NCBI GenBank assembly: GCA_038093515.1
Contig: JBBPSI010000001.1
Span: 744,001-808,000 of the forward strand
DNA length: 64,000 nt
From: Butyriboletus loyo
Taxonomy: Eukaryota > Basidiomycota > Agaricomycetes > Boletales > Boletaceae
Direction of reading: 5' to 3'
Under the pieces are notes generated by a model. It saw only the letters and a program-made list of their open reading frames with translations. It ran no database searches and was not told where the DNA came from. The position numbers and the translations under genes are program-made. Below are positions 9,747-19,804 of this stretch, in pieces (the stretch's first letter is position 1; every line of letters begins with the position of its first letter).

Positions 9747-11861
9747 CTAGACCAACCCTACCAGTATCTTCCTGACCTCTGCTGCAGGTCCAAGGACTAC
9801 TTCCGCAAAAGATCCCAGTTCTCCTCTCAACAGCTTCTGAAACACAACGAGAAACCCTCCTTTCCTTACCTCATCCTTTAGCGCATCTCGTTGTGACAAA
9901 CTCTGCAGATTCGACAAGAGATTGCGAGTGCAAATGACACCTCGGTGCACAAGTCCCGGGTCACCGAGTGCTACACTGAACTCCTCCCCCGCTGCGTCGT
10001 CATCGCTAGCGTGGACGCTAGGGTCAATGAGTTGTGCCAGTACAAGAAATGCCCTGTGACGCTCCATCTGCAAATCGAATATTGCCTCACATGCTGTTCG
10101 CATACTCGTTAGCATTGCCAAAGCCCCTGATGCTGCGAGGCGTGTAGGCAGATCCTCCACGTCCGACATGGCAATCAGGACGTGAATCTTTGACTTGGAA
10201 GATACGTCCCGTGACGTCGACCGCGAAGGGTTGTCATTTGCTCCAGCGTATCTTTCAAAGACGTGCTCTGACCCTGCGACTAGGTTGCAGATAAGCTCAG
10301 TGGCAGCTCTGCGCATGAGAGTGTGGTCTTCCAGCACCAGAAGTTCGATCTTACTAAGAATGTGGGGGGTATTTGCAACACGAGACGCAAAGGTTGGACC
10401 ATGAGATGCAAGATTCGTGAGGGCCATCATGGCTTCAAATTGCTGGAGCATGGTTGCCGATGGGTGAAGGAGCAGTTGTGAGAAGGGTCGAATTGCATCG
10501 AGTACATTACCCTCATCTGGGCCAAAAACTTGAATCGGCGGTGCGGTGATGGCAAGCTTGGCAAGTGCCTGGATGGCTTGGAGTGCTTCTTGGGGAAGTG
10601 AATCCGAAGATGACGACGTGGATTGAATGATGCGAGTCAACGTCTTGGAACCGCCGCCTTTCAAAATCTCCCCTCTATTTTCCTTGTTTTCTGCGAGGCT
10701 CAGAAGTACTTGACCGACCGACGACCGAATCCCTTGACTATCCAATCCGGACGCCGTGGCTAGCACGTCTAGTGCCCCGCAACTGATAGCGCTACGACAC
10801 CGGGCCTGGACCTCGCGTTCAGATTCTAAAGGGTCCGATTGTTCTTCAACGTCCTGCCTGCCTGTTTGTTTACCACTCTCGGCCATGCGCCGTAGTTTCG
10901 CAATCTGCTGCTGCTCCTGACTCAACCGTAGCTTGTATCCACAAAGGTTGGAGACGATTGCGAGAACCCCGTAGATAAGTGTGGAATTATTCGTCACATC
11001 TGCTGCAGCCTTTCGTTTTGGAACGAAGGAGAAGAGTTGCTTCAGGATTGTGTTGTTTGCCAAAGTCTTCTTCACAGTTGAATTGAGGCTAAGATACGTC
11101 AACCCCTCCACTGCTTCGCTGAGGCAAGTATGAATGTCCTTGCTGTTCATGATCATGTCACATAACTGGGCTGCACGTGCGATGTTCTCTCCGGCTGAGA
11201 TGCCGATAGTGGTGGCAGTTCCAACAGGAATAGCATTACCAGATGATCCATGGGCTAGTTTGACGAGCGCGAGGATGGCTACTACACGCAAGGCATCGTC
11301 GGTGATCTGAGATGACTTCTTTTGAAGCCAGATAATAGACTCTTCAGAAAAGAGCTGCCGACAAGTTTTGTGACTGCTAGCTTGTGCATACAGACGAGCG
11401 AGCGCGAGTAATACCAGTGAGGATGTGGTTATTTCAAGAGTAGTGAGGAGATCGATGAAACCATCTTCCATGAAGATCTGTGAAGCGGATTGCCAGTCGA
11501 CCTGGAAGAGCGCACAGTGGAATGTGACGGCTGCAAGTAAAGCATCCTCCTGAGACTGCGACAGGTTGTTTGCAATGAGAGGTTGGAATATGCGGAACAG
11601 AGCGAGTGTCCCTTGGTCTGGCTCGTCTCCTCCGGCTTGACTTGTCTCTGAAGATTTAGATACCCGAACACCCTGACAGAACGCGGAAAGTATGAGATAC
11701 GCTTTTGAGCGCGAGGAGGGTGGTTGAGAGGGCACGAATGCAGCTACGATATGGACCAACTCGTCTGGTAGCAATGAGGATGGATCCCTGGACTTGATGA
11801 GTAAAGCATCTATCCGCTGTGTGTCGTCCGGCTGGGATTCAGGCCCAGGATTCGAAGCCAT
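9747..11861 (-). CDS. SHE4: UNC-45/Cro1/She4 myosin chaperone
   Basis: Cytosolic armadillo-repeat co-chaperone that folds and stabilises myosin motor heads with Hsp90; yeast She4 acts on class I and class V myosins. The reading frame is intronless, 704 residues from the ATG encoding MASNPGPESQ; an in-frame upstream region lacks a better ATG and would overlap TRM6. Repeated helical ARM-like segments run throughout (for example ALRVVAILALVKLAHGSS and MLQQFEAMMALTNLASHG). The C-terminal segment has the family look: HRAFLVLAQL, GLVHRGVICTRNLLSNL and a final FAEVVLGPAAEVRKILV. No TPR domain precedes it, as expected for fungal rather than animal members. It sits 1.7 kb from the class I myosin gene. 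Confidence 0.88.
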   Translation of the reverse strand: MASNPGPESQPDDTQRIDALLIKSRDPSSLLPDELVHIVAAFVPSQPPSSRSKAYLILSAFCQGVRVSKSSETSQAGGDEPDQGTLALFRIFQPLIANNLSQSQEDALLAAVTFHCALFQVDWQSASQIFMEDGFIDLLTTLEITTSSLVLLALARLYAQASSHKTCRQLFSEESIIWLQKKSSQITDDALRVVAILALVKLAHGSSGNAIPVGTATTIGISAGENIARAAQLCDMIMNSKDIHTCLSEAVEGLTYLSLNSTVKKTLANNTILKQLFSFVPKRKAAADVTNNSTLIYGVLAIVSNLCGYKLRLSQEQQQIAKLRRMAESGKQTGRQDVEEQSDPLESEREVQARCRSAISCGALDVLATASGLDSQGIRSSVGQVLLSLAENKENRGEILKGGGSKTLTRIIQSTSSSSDSLPQEALQAIQALAKLAITAPPIQVFGPDEGNVLDAIRPFSQLLLHPSATMLQQFEAMMALTNLASHGPTFASRVANTPHILSKIELLVLEDHTLMRRAATELICNLVAGSEHVFERYAGANDNPSRSTSRDVSSKSKIHVLIAMSDVEDLPTRLAASGALAMLTSMRTACEAIFDLQMERHRAFLVLAQLIDPSVHASDDDAAGEEFSVALGDPGLVHRGVICTRNLLSNLQSLSQRDALKDEVRKGGFLVVFQKLLRGELGSFAEVVLGPAAEVRKILVGLV

Positions 11862-11959
11862 GGTACTAGGGGGCAGTGACAAACGAACCTGGCACCATTT
11901 CAAGCAATCGCACACATACAAAGCTTCATCTTCGACACCCGAGCCAACTCCAACTAAAC

Positions 11960-13696
11960 ATGAGTGCTGGCGAAAGCACTCCGACATTTGGCACTGGAAA
12001 TATCACAATCAACTCTAAGCATACAGTTTTGTTCAGATTACCCAGTGGCGAAGTGCGCAGTATCAAGGTCGAGAAGGACTCGTAAGTCAATATTTCGGGC
12101 ATAACTATAATCTACCATTCCGCGAAGGATCGTATCACTGGGCAGAGTGGGCTCGTTCCCTGCCAATGAACTCATCGGACAACCGTATGGATTCGCCTAT
12201 GAAATACATGAAACGAAACTCAAACGTTTGCCTCCCCGTACAATGGACGAAATTGGTCGGTGGGTCGATATTCATTTCTCGAATCACCTCCCTAACCATC
12301 TAATGGCAGAGGAAACCGATGCGACGAACGAGCTCATTAACGATGGGGATTCTGTTCAACCGTTGACCCTGGAAGAAATCGAAACGCTCAAGAAGTCTGG
12401 CGTCCATGCCTCAGTACGATCATGTTCCGCGTCATAATAAATCATCGAAGCAAACCTTATACCCCCAGGAAATCATCAAGGCTCAAATCGAGAAACACGC
12501 GAATTATTCTCTGAAAACGGAGTACAGCAAAGACAAGTATAGGAAGCGGAAGGAGGCAAAGTAAGTGACCGAGCTAGGTAAAAAAACACTAGCACCGACG
12601 TTTCTCATAGGTATTCGAAGAACTTCGAGACAATTGAACCCACGGTGTATAATATCTGTGAATACTGGTTCAGAAAGGATCAGAACAGGATACGAGACAT
12701 TCGTCCCGATTCGCTCTCTCAGATACTGAACTTGGCCAACGTCCGCCCAGGCGGACGCTATATTGCGGTCGACGATGCTTCCGGGATGTTAGTTTCGTCT
12801 GTTCTCGACAGGATAGGATGCAAGTAAACTTTGTTGCAATTGAGTACCACATTGATTCTTTTTAAGGTGATGGCCGAATCATTTCAATAAATGATGCCGA
12901 CTCGCCACCTGCATATCCCGTATTGACCCTAATGAACTATGAGAAGGAGACTCTGGCATCAGTTCTGTCGACACTCAACTGGGCCACAGCCCAAGAAGAT
13001 TACACCTCTGGTAAATATCTTTTGTCTGCAGCTACCGTAAATGATCATTGTATCTCCACAGTAGTTGCCCCGCTTGGACCCACGTCGGGACGCATACGTT
13101 CAGAACGCCAGCGTCTACGCATTGACAAGCGAAAATTAACTTCAGACACCGTAATGAACACACGACAAGAACTATTTGATGGGGAATTTGATGGGCTCCT
13201 GGTCGCTAGCGACTACGACCCATTCGAGATCGTAGAGATGCTGTCACCCTATTTAGCTGGGTCTGCTTCAATTGTTGTGCAAAATATGTTCCTTCAGGTA
13301 CTTTTCTGCTTTCTCGTTCTGACGTGGTCATTTATCGCACCGTAGCCTCTAGCAGACCTACAAGCAAAGATGCGTCTCGTTCCTAGCTATCTCGCACCCT
13401 CGATCACAGAGTCGTGGTTACGTCGCTATCAGGTTCTTCCTGGTCGGATGCATCCGACGATGAACGCGTCCGGTTCGGGGGGTTTCATCCTCCATGCCAT
13501 CAAAGTGTATGCTTGTCCAGCTTCTTTGTCACTCTAATGCTAATTTGGAACCCTGTTTTCCTTTAGCTATGATGACCCGAACGCGACAGCAGTTACATTC
13601 CGGACAAAATTGAAATCGACCACTGGAAGTATGGGGCCACCGTCAGAACCTCATTCTCCTATGCGGGTGGACTCAATGGAGCTTTCCAACACATGA
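11960..13696 (+). CDS. TRM6: tRNA m1A58 methyltransferase non-catalytic subunit
   Basis: Binds tRNA and partners Trm61 to make 1-methyladenosine at position 58, essential for initiator tRNA stability in yeast (Gcd10). Exons 11960-12081, 12128-12413, 12469-12560, 12611-12819, 12867-13010, 13062-13297, 13346-13506 and 13567-13696 sum to 460 codons, 459 residues. Family landmarks are IGQPYGFAYEI, the YSKDKYRKRKEAKYSK basic segment, a Rossmann-like VDDASGMLVSSVLDRIG and DGRIISINDADSPPAYPVL, and the C-terminal GGFILHAIKVY. The intron 12820-12866 starts with a consensus GCAAGT donor (GC-AG); without it the frame hits a stop. Shares a 98-bp promoter with SHE4. Confidence 0.92.
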
Positions 13697-13743
13697 TCAT
13701 GATCGGCATAACAATATGCAGTATTCCGCCGACACCCAACGCC

Positions 13744-16700
13744 CTAGCGCGATACAGGCGGGAGCTCGGGAAAAATAGTGGCGATAATCTGCCCGTAATC
13801 TATCAGGTGGCAGGGAGCATCTGGGTCAATTCAAACACACCTCATCAACAATGGTATAGGCAATGTGTTGGTTGAGACGCCGATTCTGCAGCACAGCGAA
13901 TATACGTCGGGCCCCGCGGCGGGCATTTGAACGACCTATCATGTTAGCAGCCAGGTCTGCAACAGGTCCTTGGGTCAGCTCACATTTTCAACAGATTAGT
14001 TCAATCAAACCTGGTACTAGCGCCGAGAGTTTGCGATTAGCTTCATCTCGACTGCGAAGTTTCTCTTCGACGGTGCGAGGTTCCAAAGGTGCTCTCAGCT
14101 TGCCTCCGGGCCATAAATTTTCCCGGAGCATGGCAAGTACGGGAACAATACGACTCTCTTTAAACAGTGATCGTATACTTTGCCGTATTTTCCTGCGAGA
14201 GAACGTGAATTGTGGCAGCTATGAAGAACTTGCCAACTAACTGCTCAATAGTATCCCCGAAGACTTGTTGAAGGATGATCACGATTGCTTGGCGACGAAG
14301 CCAGTTGTTTTTCCTGTGAAGTTCAAATATGGCAAGCACTAGATCACAGATGGGGGCAGAAAAGCTGGATGTGCTTGTTTCTCCATCCAGTGGCTTGAGA
14401 TCCCCCGGCATCTGCATGAGAGTGTCCAAAGAGGTGGCTTTTCCATATCGTTTCATTGCTTGAGCAACAATTTCTTCGTCGTTAACAGCCGACCCAACAA
14501 TCCCGGTGAACTCGGCCACTTGTCGCGTAAGGCGCTGGATCATCACATCCAGCATGGAAGGCCCGAAGAACATATCATCGATGCTTTCCGTGACAGACCG
14601 ATACATTGACTGAACGATATTTCGTCCAGAGAACCCCCCTTGTCCTTTGGCAGTGTCATCCTTGACCTCTGACGCAATGAAAGGCGAGTCCCTCGACAGA
14701 AACACACGAAGTTCTGTACTTTCGCAAACCACAGGAATTGAGATCAAGTTCTGTGAAGAAGTCAGTGCTGTCACAGGTCCCATAGTACTGGTCACACACT
14801 TGCATGTATTTCTCCAGGGCTTGTCTCCTAGTGTCGATGAAGTTCCCCGAGAGCGAACTGACTAGCCGCTTGCCAGGAAAGTCGAGGCTGCGAACTACAG
14901 AGGATTCTTCACGAAGCTTGTTGTGCATTCGCAGAAATTCATTGTACCGCCGTGCAACAACCCACCCGGATGAGAAAGTTCCGTCCGGAGAAAGCTGTTG
15001 CACCTCAACAAGGTATCGGACAACAGACTTCCCTTCCTCCTCGGCGGCGGTTGAACTGACAATAGAAACCTTCGTTCTATGTGGCACGAGGCGGTTAGCG
15101 GATTCCTGTTGCTCGTACTGCGTTTTTTGAAAGTGTAATTCCCTGAGTTCTCTAGTCATCGAACTCTTTGCCTTGCGAAGGAGGCGGAGTTCTTGAGTAT
15201 CTCCAGCTAATTCAGCTTTCTTGATGAGTGTATCAAGCATTTCCGAGTGGACCTCCGCCTTTGATATCTTCTTGCTAAGGCGGGCAATTTCATACGAAAG
15301 TTGGAGGTCACCGGGTCCTGCAAGCTGAAATGATCCCTGTCCCACGACATGGGCGCTCTCTGTCGTGTCGTCTTCTTCATTCTCTTCATCAGCATTTGGT
15401 TCTTCTTCATCTCCGAACATCCCACGCAGCTTCCTCCCATCGGGGACTGAAGGGATAAAGCTATCCGCTTCCTCCTCAGCATGGTCTTGAGGTTGGCTAG
15501 AATGCTGCTCTGTGGCGATAATATCGGTCAATGCGGCTTGGATAGCTTCCATACGTTCGGATTCATCCATACTGGGTCTCCCCTCATCCGGGTCGTCGAA
15601 GAGCGGCGCACGCGAAACTTCCGAAGAAGTATCCGACAGAGGTGCCATAAGAACGTCGATGTTGTTGCGAGATGTTTTTGGCGGTGAGTAAATCGGTGGA
15701 GCTTGAACCAAGTGTGGATGCTCCGAAAAACGATTCGATGAAACGAGAGACGGGAATGATTCTGAACGAGGAATTTGGGATTTGGTCCGTGATGACGTTG
15801 CACGGGCTGGCACGGCAGTAGATAAATCAAGGTTGGCTAGCGCGGATATTTCGACCTCGGGACGACCGAACGATGCATCTTCGACCACTCGAAACCATAA
15901 CTCCGACTTCTGGAAATCTTCAAAATCACCCTCCATTTCTTGCTCCACCTCCCTCTGGGCCAACATGACACTTCGGCGAACTTTCCTGTTCTCGACGACG
16001 CTGGGCATCACCTCGTTGGAGGCGTAACTTCGAATGGTATCGACATGCTTTTGCGAGATCGGGGACAAGGAAGGGTGAGGCGGTATGACAGAAAAATATA
16101 GATCGTTAATCAGACGAATATCTTCTCGTAGAGTTGTCGAGTTGGAGGGATCGTGAATTGGATCGTCCTCGTCACCAGAAGTGTAGTCTATCAATTCCAG
16201 GGGATTCTTGAAGCTCTCTACAGCGAGCCAAAATTGCACGAGTAGTGAACGATGGCGACGATCCATGAATTCCATGAAGTATGAGAGGGAAGTCGAGTTT
16301 CCGAGAACATCTCTGAATGAGACTCGGGGTCGTGCATGCGTTTCGCGCGTCTAGTTGGACAGAACACATGAGCGGTGCACGCAGGAATACAATGTAAATG
16401 ATGCCAACCGGATCTTGTTCGCCGCCTAGGACGACGATCCGCTGCTCAACCGTGCGCTTTGCAGTATACAGCCTGTCCAAAAATGCCACAACATCCTCAG
16501 TCTTCTCTCCGTTTATCCACTCCTCTTTCTCGTGATTTGCTATCCAACGATTAGCTTCTTGCCCATATACGGGTGTCGGAATATATACCAAGTAACAATC
16601 TTGTCCTGCGAATTTCGCCCATTACGTCGTTCTTGAGGCGACGCGCATCTAACAGAGAGGAACAACGATTGATGCTTCGAAGGAAAGATTCAAACTGACG

Positions 16701-17849
16701 GACGTCAGTACGAATGGTGATTGCATCCCCTCCAGGAGTGACCGTTGATGGGATGCGGTGGTGACGTCGCGGTGATTGGGCTTCAAGGACGTTTCGTAGC
16801 TTGGAAATCAGCTTTCTACAAAGAATCAATAAAGACACGCTCCCAGGCAGGAGGAACATACTGCTGATGTATCGCAGCTCCAGCCTAAGATTGAACTCAG
16901 AAGACGAGCGACAGGGAAGATACAAAATACTCACCACCTGCTCGATTGTACGATTCCAGAAGTCAGGATCTGTGACCATATCCATGATTGGATATAGCAC
17001 CGTGCAGGCTACGACTTCTCGGACCACCGTCTTGAGGACCTTGCTTCGTGCTTCATTCTCTGGGAGGATGTGAGGGAGAATCCGATCTACTATGCCCCTC
17101 AAATGCATTTCCTCGTTCTGTTTCGTGAAGGTAGACGAAAGATTGTCTACGGCTGGATGTAATTTTTCACCCTTTCCGACATATCGGCTAGCCAAAAGCA
17201 TGTCAAGTTCCTCTGACTGAGTGAGATGACGCTCGAGGCCCGCGCCACGAAGAGCGACCTCTGACTGACGGAACTGCTCGATATGTGAGGTGACCTTGGG
17301 CAAAATACGTTTGACAAGGAGGGAAGGAACATCGATGGTCGCTGCGCGTTGCAGGAGTTGTTGGATGGCGGCGTGTAAAGTCGTTGACACGGCGGTGGGG
17401 AACGAAGGGGAGGACGAGATGTCCTTGTACCAGGACAGGACAAAGTCGCGGACTATAAGAATCATGATATCATTCAAGTTGGAGGACACTACAGGCATGT
17501 TGGGGCATAACGATGGCAGCGACTGAGGGGACTTATGTGACCATTGTGAGCGGATGAGGACGGCCTGCCACGCGGCGGGAGTTGAGAATGCAAGAGGACG
17601 GGCAGCATGGGAGAGCGGATTTCTGGGGGCAGGTACCTTTGAATCAAGCCTGCATGCGAGGAAAAAGTGGGCGAGAAGAGAAGATACGACCACCAGAACG
17701 ACGAAAAGCGGTGCGAGGAGAAGAAGGGCGAGCGGAGAGGAAACGATCGGGACGACCACTGGGACGGACACGGCAAGGACACCGACGAGGAGCACGGTCC
17801 TTGTCGTGATCACAGGGCCATTTTCATAGGGCAGGTCAGAGCGCTGCAT
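13744..17849 (-). CDS. MDM1: Mdm1/SNX13-type sorting nexin (PXA-RGS-PX-nexin C)
   Basis: Membrane-tethering protein; yeast Mdm1 sits at ER-vacuole contacts. N-terminus from the ATG at 17849 (MQRSDLPYEN) leads into two hydrophobic helices (VLLVGVLAVSVPVVVPIV and ALLLLAPLFVVLVVVSSLL). A PXA domain follows (about 17600-16800), then an RGS-like domain (RHRSLLVQFWLAVESFKN, near 16220), an acidic linker and coiled coil, a PX domain (15100-14780, with RRYNEFLRMHNKLRE and FPGKRL), and a sorting-nexin C-terminal domain reaching FPELPPVSR. The last exon is 13788-13744. Inner exon borders near 14240 and 16300-16500 were not all resolved. An in-frame codon at 17945 is another possible start but lies close to the OAC1 start. 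Convergent with TRM6, 47 bp apart. Confidence 0.85.
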
Positions 17850-17957
17850 CAAGCTGAGGTCATGCCAGAACTTGCTCGGCTGACTGACTACCGTCCAATT
17901 CGCTCCCGACGTGCCTCCGAACGTACATAAACCTCCTTGCCGCACTCAGTCAACAGA

Positions 17958-19381
17958 ATGTCCCCCACGCAATCCCAACTACGTCCTCTCTCCACCGCAG
18001 AAGGATTCGCGTGCGGTGGTCTTGCGGCATGTATTGCGGTGAGCCAGCCCCAAATTGCTCGTTTGGATTCGTTTCTTATACAGGTAAACAGGTTACTGTC
18101 TCAAATCCCGCAGAAGTCGCAAAAACGCGTCTACAACTCCAAGGCGAACTAGCAAAGGGTGGCGGTCAAAAGGTTTACAGTAACGCTATTGACGTCTTCG
18201 CGAAGACGTGGAGAAACGAAGGCATCCGAGGTTTGCAACGAGGTCTCGGCCCAGCAGTAGGTTGGCGTGTAGTTTCGTGATACTATGCTCACATTTTGCC
18301 AGTATCTATACCAGGCAAGCACTTTCATTTTTGCCTCTCATTCCCTGTGACCCTTTGCCAGATTCTCCTCAATGGATCACGCTTAGGTGTGTTACTGTTT
18401 ATCGCAACTATTTGCAAAGCTGAATTAATTCAGGATTTTATGAGCCTTTTCGCCGAACAATAAACCGCGTCGTAGGCAGGCCTGTGACCGATCAAATACC
18501 TCTGACATCTGTAGCAGCCGGCGCCGCAAGTGGGGCAGTCGGTGCCGCCCTCGGAAATCCACTATTCCTCATCAAGGCTCGCATGCAAGTTAGTTAATCA
18601 TGATAAGCTTTCATGCACACAACGACTGACCACCATCGTCAAGGCATATTCTCCTGCATTGCCAGTCGGTGCCCAACATTACTACAAAAGTTCCTTTGAT
18701 GCACTCTCAACGATATATCGAGCCGAGGGATTCCGAGGACTCGTCCGTGGCGTAGATGCTGCTGTGCTTCGAACTACCATGGGCTCCTCTGTTCAACTGC
18801 CGACCTACAACTGGACCAAAAACCAACTTGCCACACACGGTATCTTGCCCGCCAACAGTATCTGGGCATACCTGGCTAGTAGTTCTATATCGGGTGTTTG
18901 TGTAGTAAGTCAAGAGGCAATACGCAAACTCTCATCTTGTTCTGACGTCCTGGACAGTGTATCGTAATGCAACCAGCAGACACCGTGAGTGTGCCAGGCT
19001 TCCCAGTGCTAACACTTACATCCATCAGGCTCTCACCCGGGTATATAACCAACCAACAAGACGGCTACCTAATGGACGTTTGCAAGGTACATTATACAGG
19101 AATCCTATTGACTGTCTCTGGAAGACTTTCAAGGCCGAAGGGGTATTTGGGTGGTATAAAGGCAAGTAGAATTACCCTTCGAGTCCTCATCACGATTTAC
19201 ATTTCCTCGAAACAGGCTCTACTGCACATTTTCTACGGATTGCTCCGCACACGTGAGTGCCAACATGCCCGGCATTCTTGATTCCGCTGATTTAATGCTA
19301 CACAGAATCATTACCTTGACTGCCAACGACATCATTCTTAGTCTCTACAAAGAGTTCGTAATTAAGCAAGGGTTGTTATAG
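17958..19381 (+). CDS. OAC1: Mitochondrial carrier, oxaloacetate/sulfate (Oac1) type
   Basis: Inner-membrane solute carrier with three tandem repeats. Repeat 1 contains NPAEVAKTRLQLQGEL, close to the Oac1 signature region; repeat 2 has NPLFLIKARMQAY; repeat 3 has MQPADTALTRVYNQP. Each is followed by the usual G-x-x-G-hydrophobic element (RGLQRGLGPA, RGLVRGVDAA, GWYKGSTAHFLRIAPH). The end is IILSLYKEFVIKQGLL. Several short introns interrupt it; for example exon 1 ends after CIA and the next begins VTVSNPAE. Substrate is inferred from family likeness: oxaloacetate, sulfate or related dicarboxylates are likely, but fungal paralogues with other substrates exist. It shares a 108-bp promoter with the sorting nexin gene. 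Confidence 0.85.
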
Positions 19382-19503
19382 TGGTTGAGTCCACCTAGAC
19401 ATCGTTTAGGGATTACCATGTAGTTGATCAGGTCTAATGCCAGCACCAAAGTGTGGTTTAGGTTCAACCATTATCGTGTACTAGTCATGCTGGTGGCACA
19501 CAA

Positions 19504-19584
19504 GGGCTCGTAGCACAGTGGTAGTGCGTGTGATTCCAGACGTGGGTATCCACAAGGTCATCCGTTCAATCCGGGTCGAGCTCA
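19504..19584 (+). tRNA. tRNA-like gene, probable tRNA-Trp(CCA) with short intron
   Basis: Acceptor strands GGGCTCG and CGAGCTC pair with one G-U. A D-arm (GCAC/GTGC) carries the A-box sequence TAGCACAGTGG. A T-arm (ATCCG/CGGGT) has loop TTCAATC (B-box). The anticodon region reads TTCCAG with T33 before CCA; the stem TGTG/CACA closes only if about 9-10 nt after the anticodon are an intron. T-rich runs at 19590-19607 would serve as a pol III terminator. Identity as Trp follows from CCA but the anticodon stem has only four good pairs, so a pseudogene or other tRNA-derived element is possible. Confidence 0.5.
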
Positions 19585-19804
19585 ATTCACTTTTTCTTTT
19601 TTTCTTTTTAATCAAAATAATCCACTTGAACCCAATGATGGTTTGGTATTGAATAACTGTACACATTAATGCCAGTGAAATTAATTAAAATAGGAATAAC
19701 CATCTCCTGGAGTATGCCTAACTTTGGTTCAGGGGATGGTCATGGTCAAGAACAGGGCTACTTCATCAGTGGAGCATCAAACTCAGTACAGAGTACATAG
19801 CAGA

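Noticed and set aside
17849..17945. Longer N-terminus for the sorting nexin gene
   Set aside because: Would leave only 12 bp to the OAC1 start, and the added residues have no hydrophobic or conserved character.
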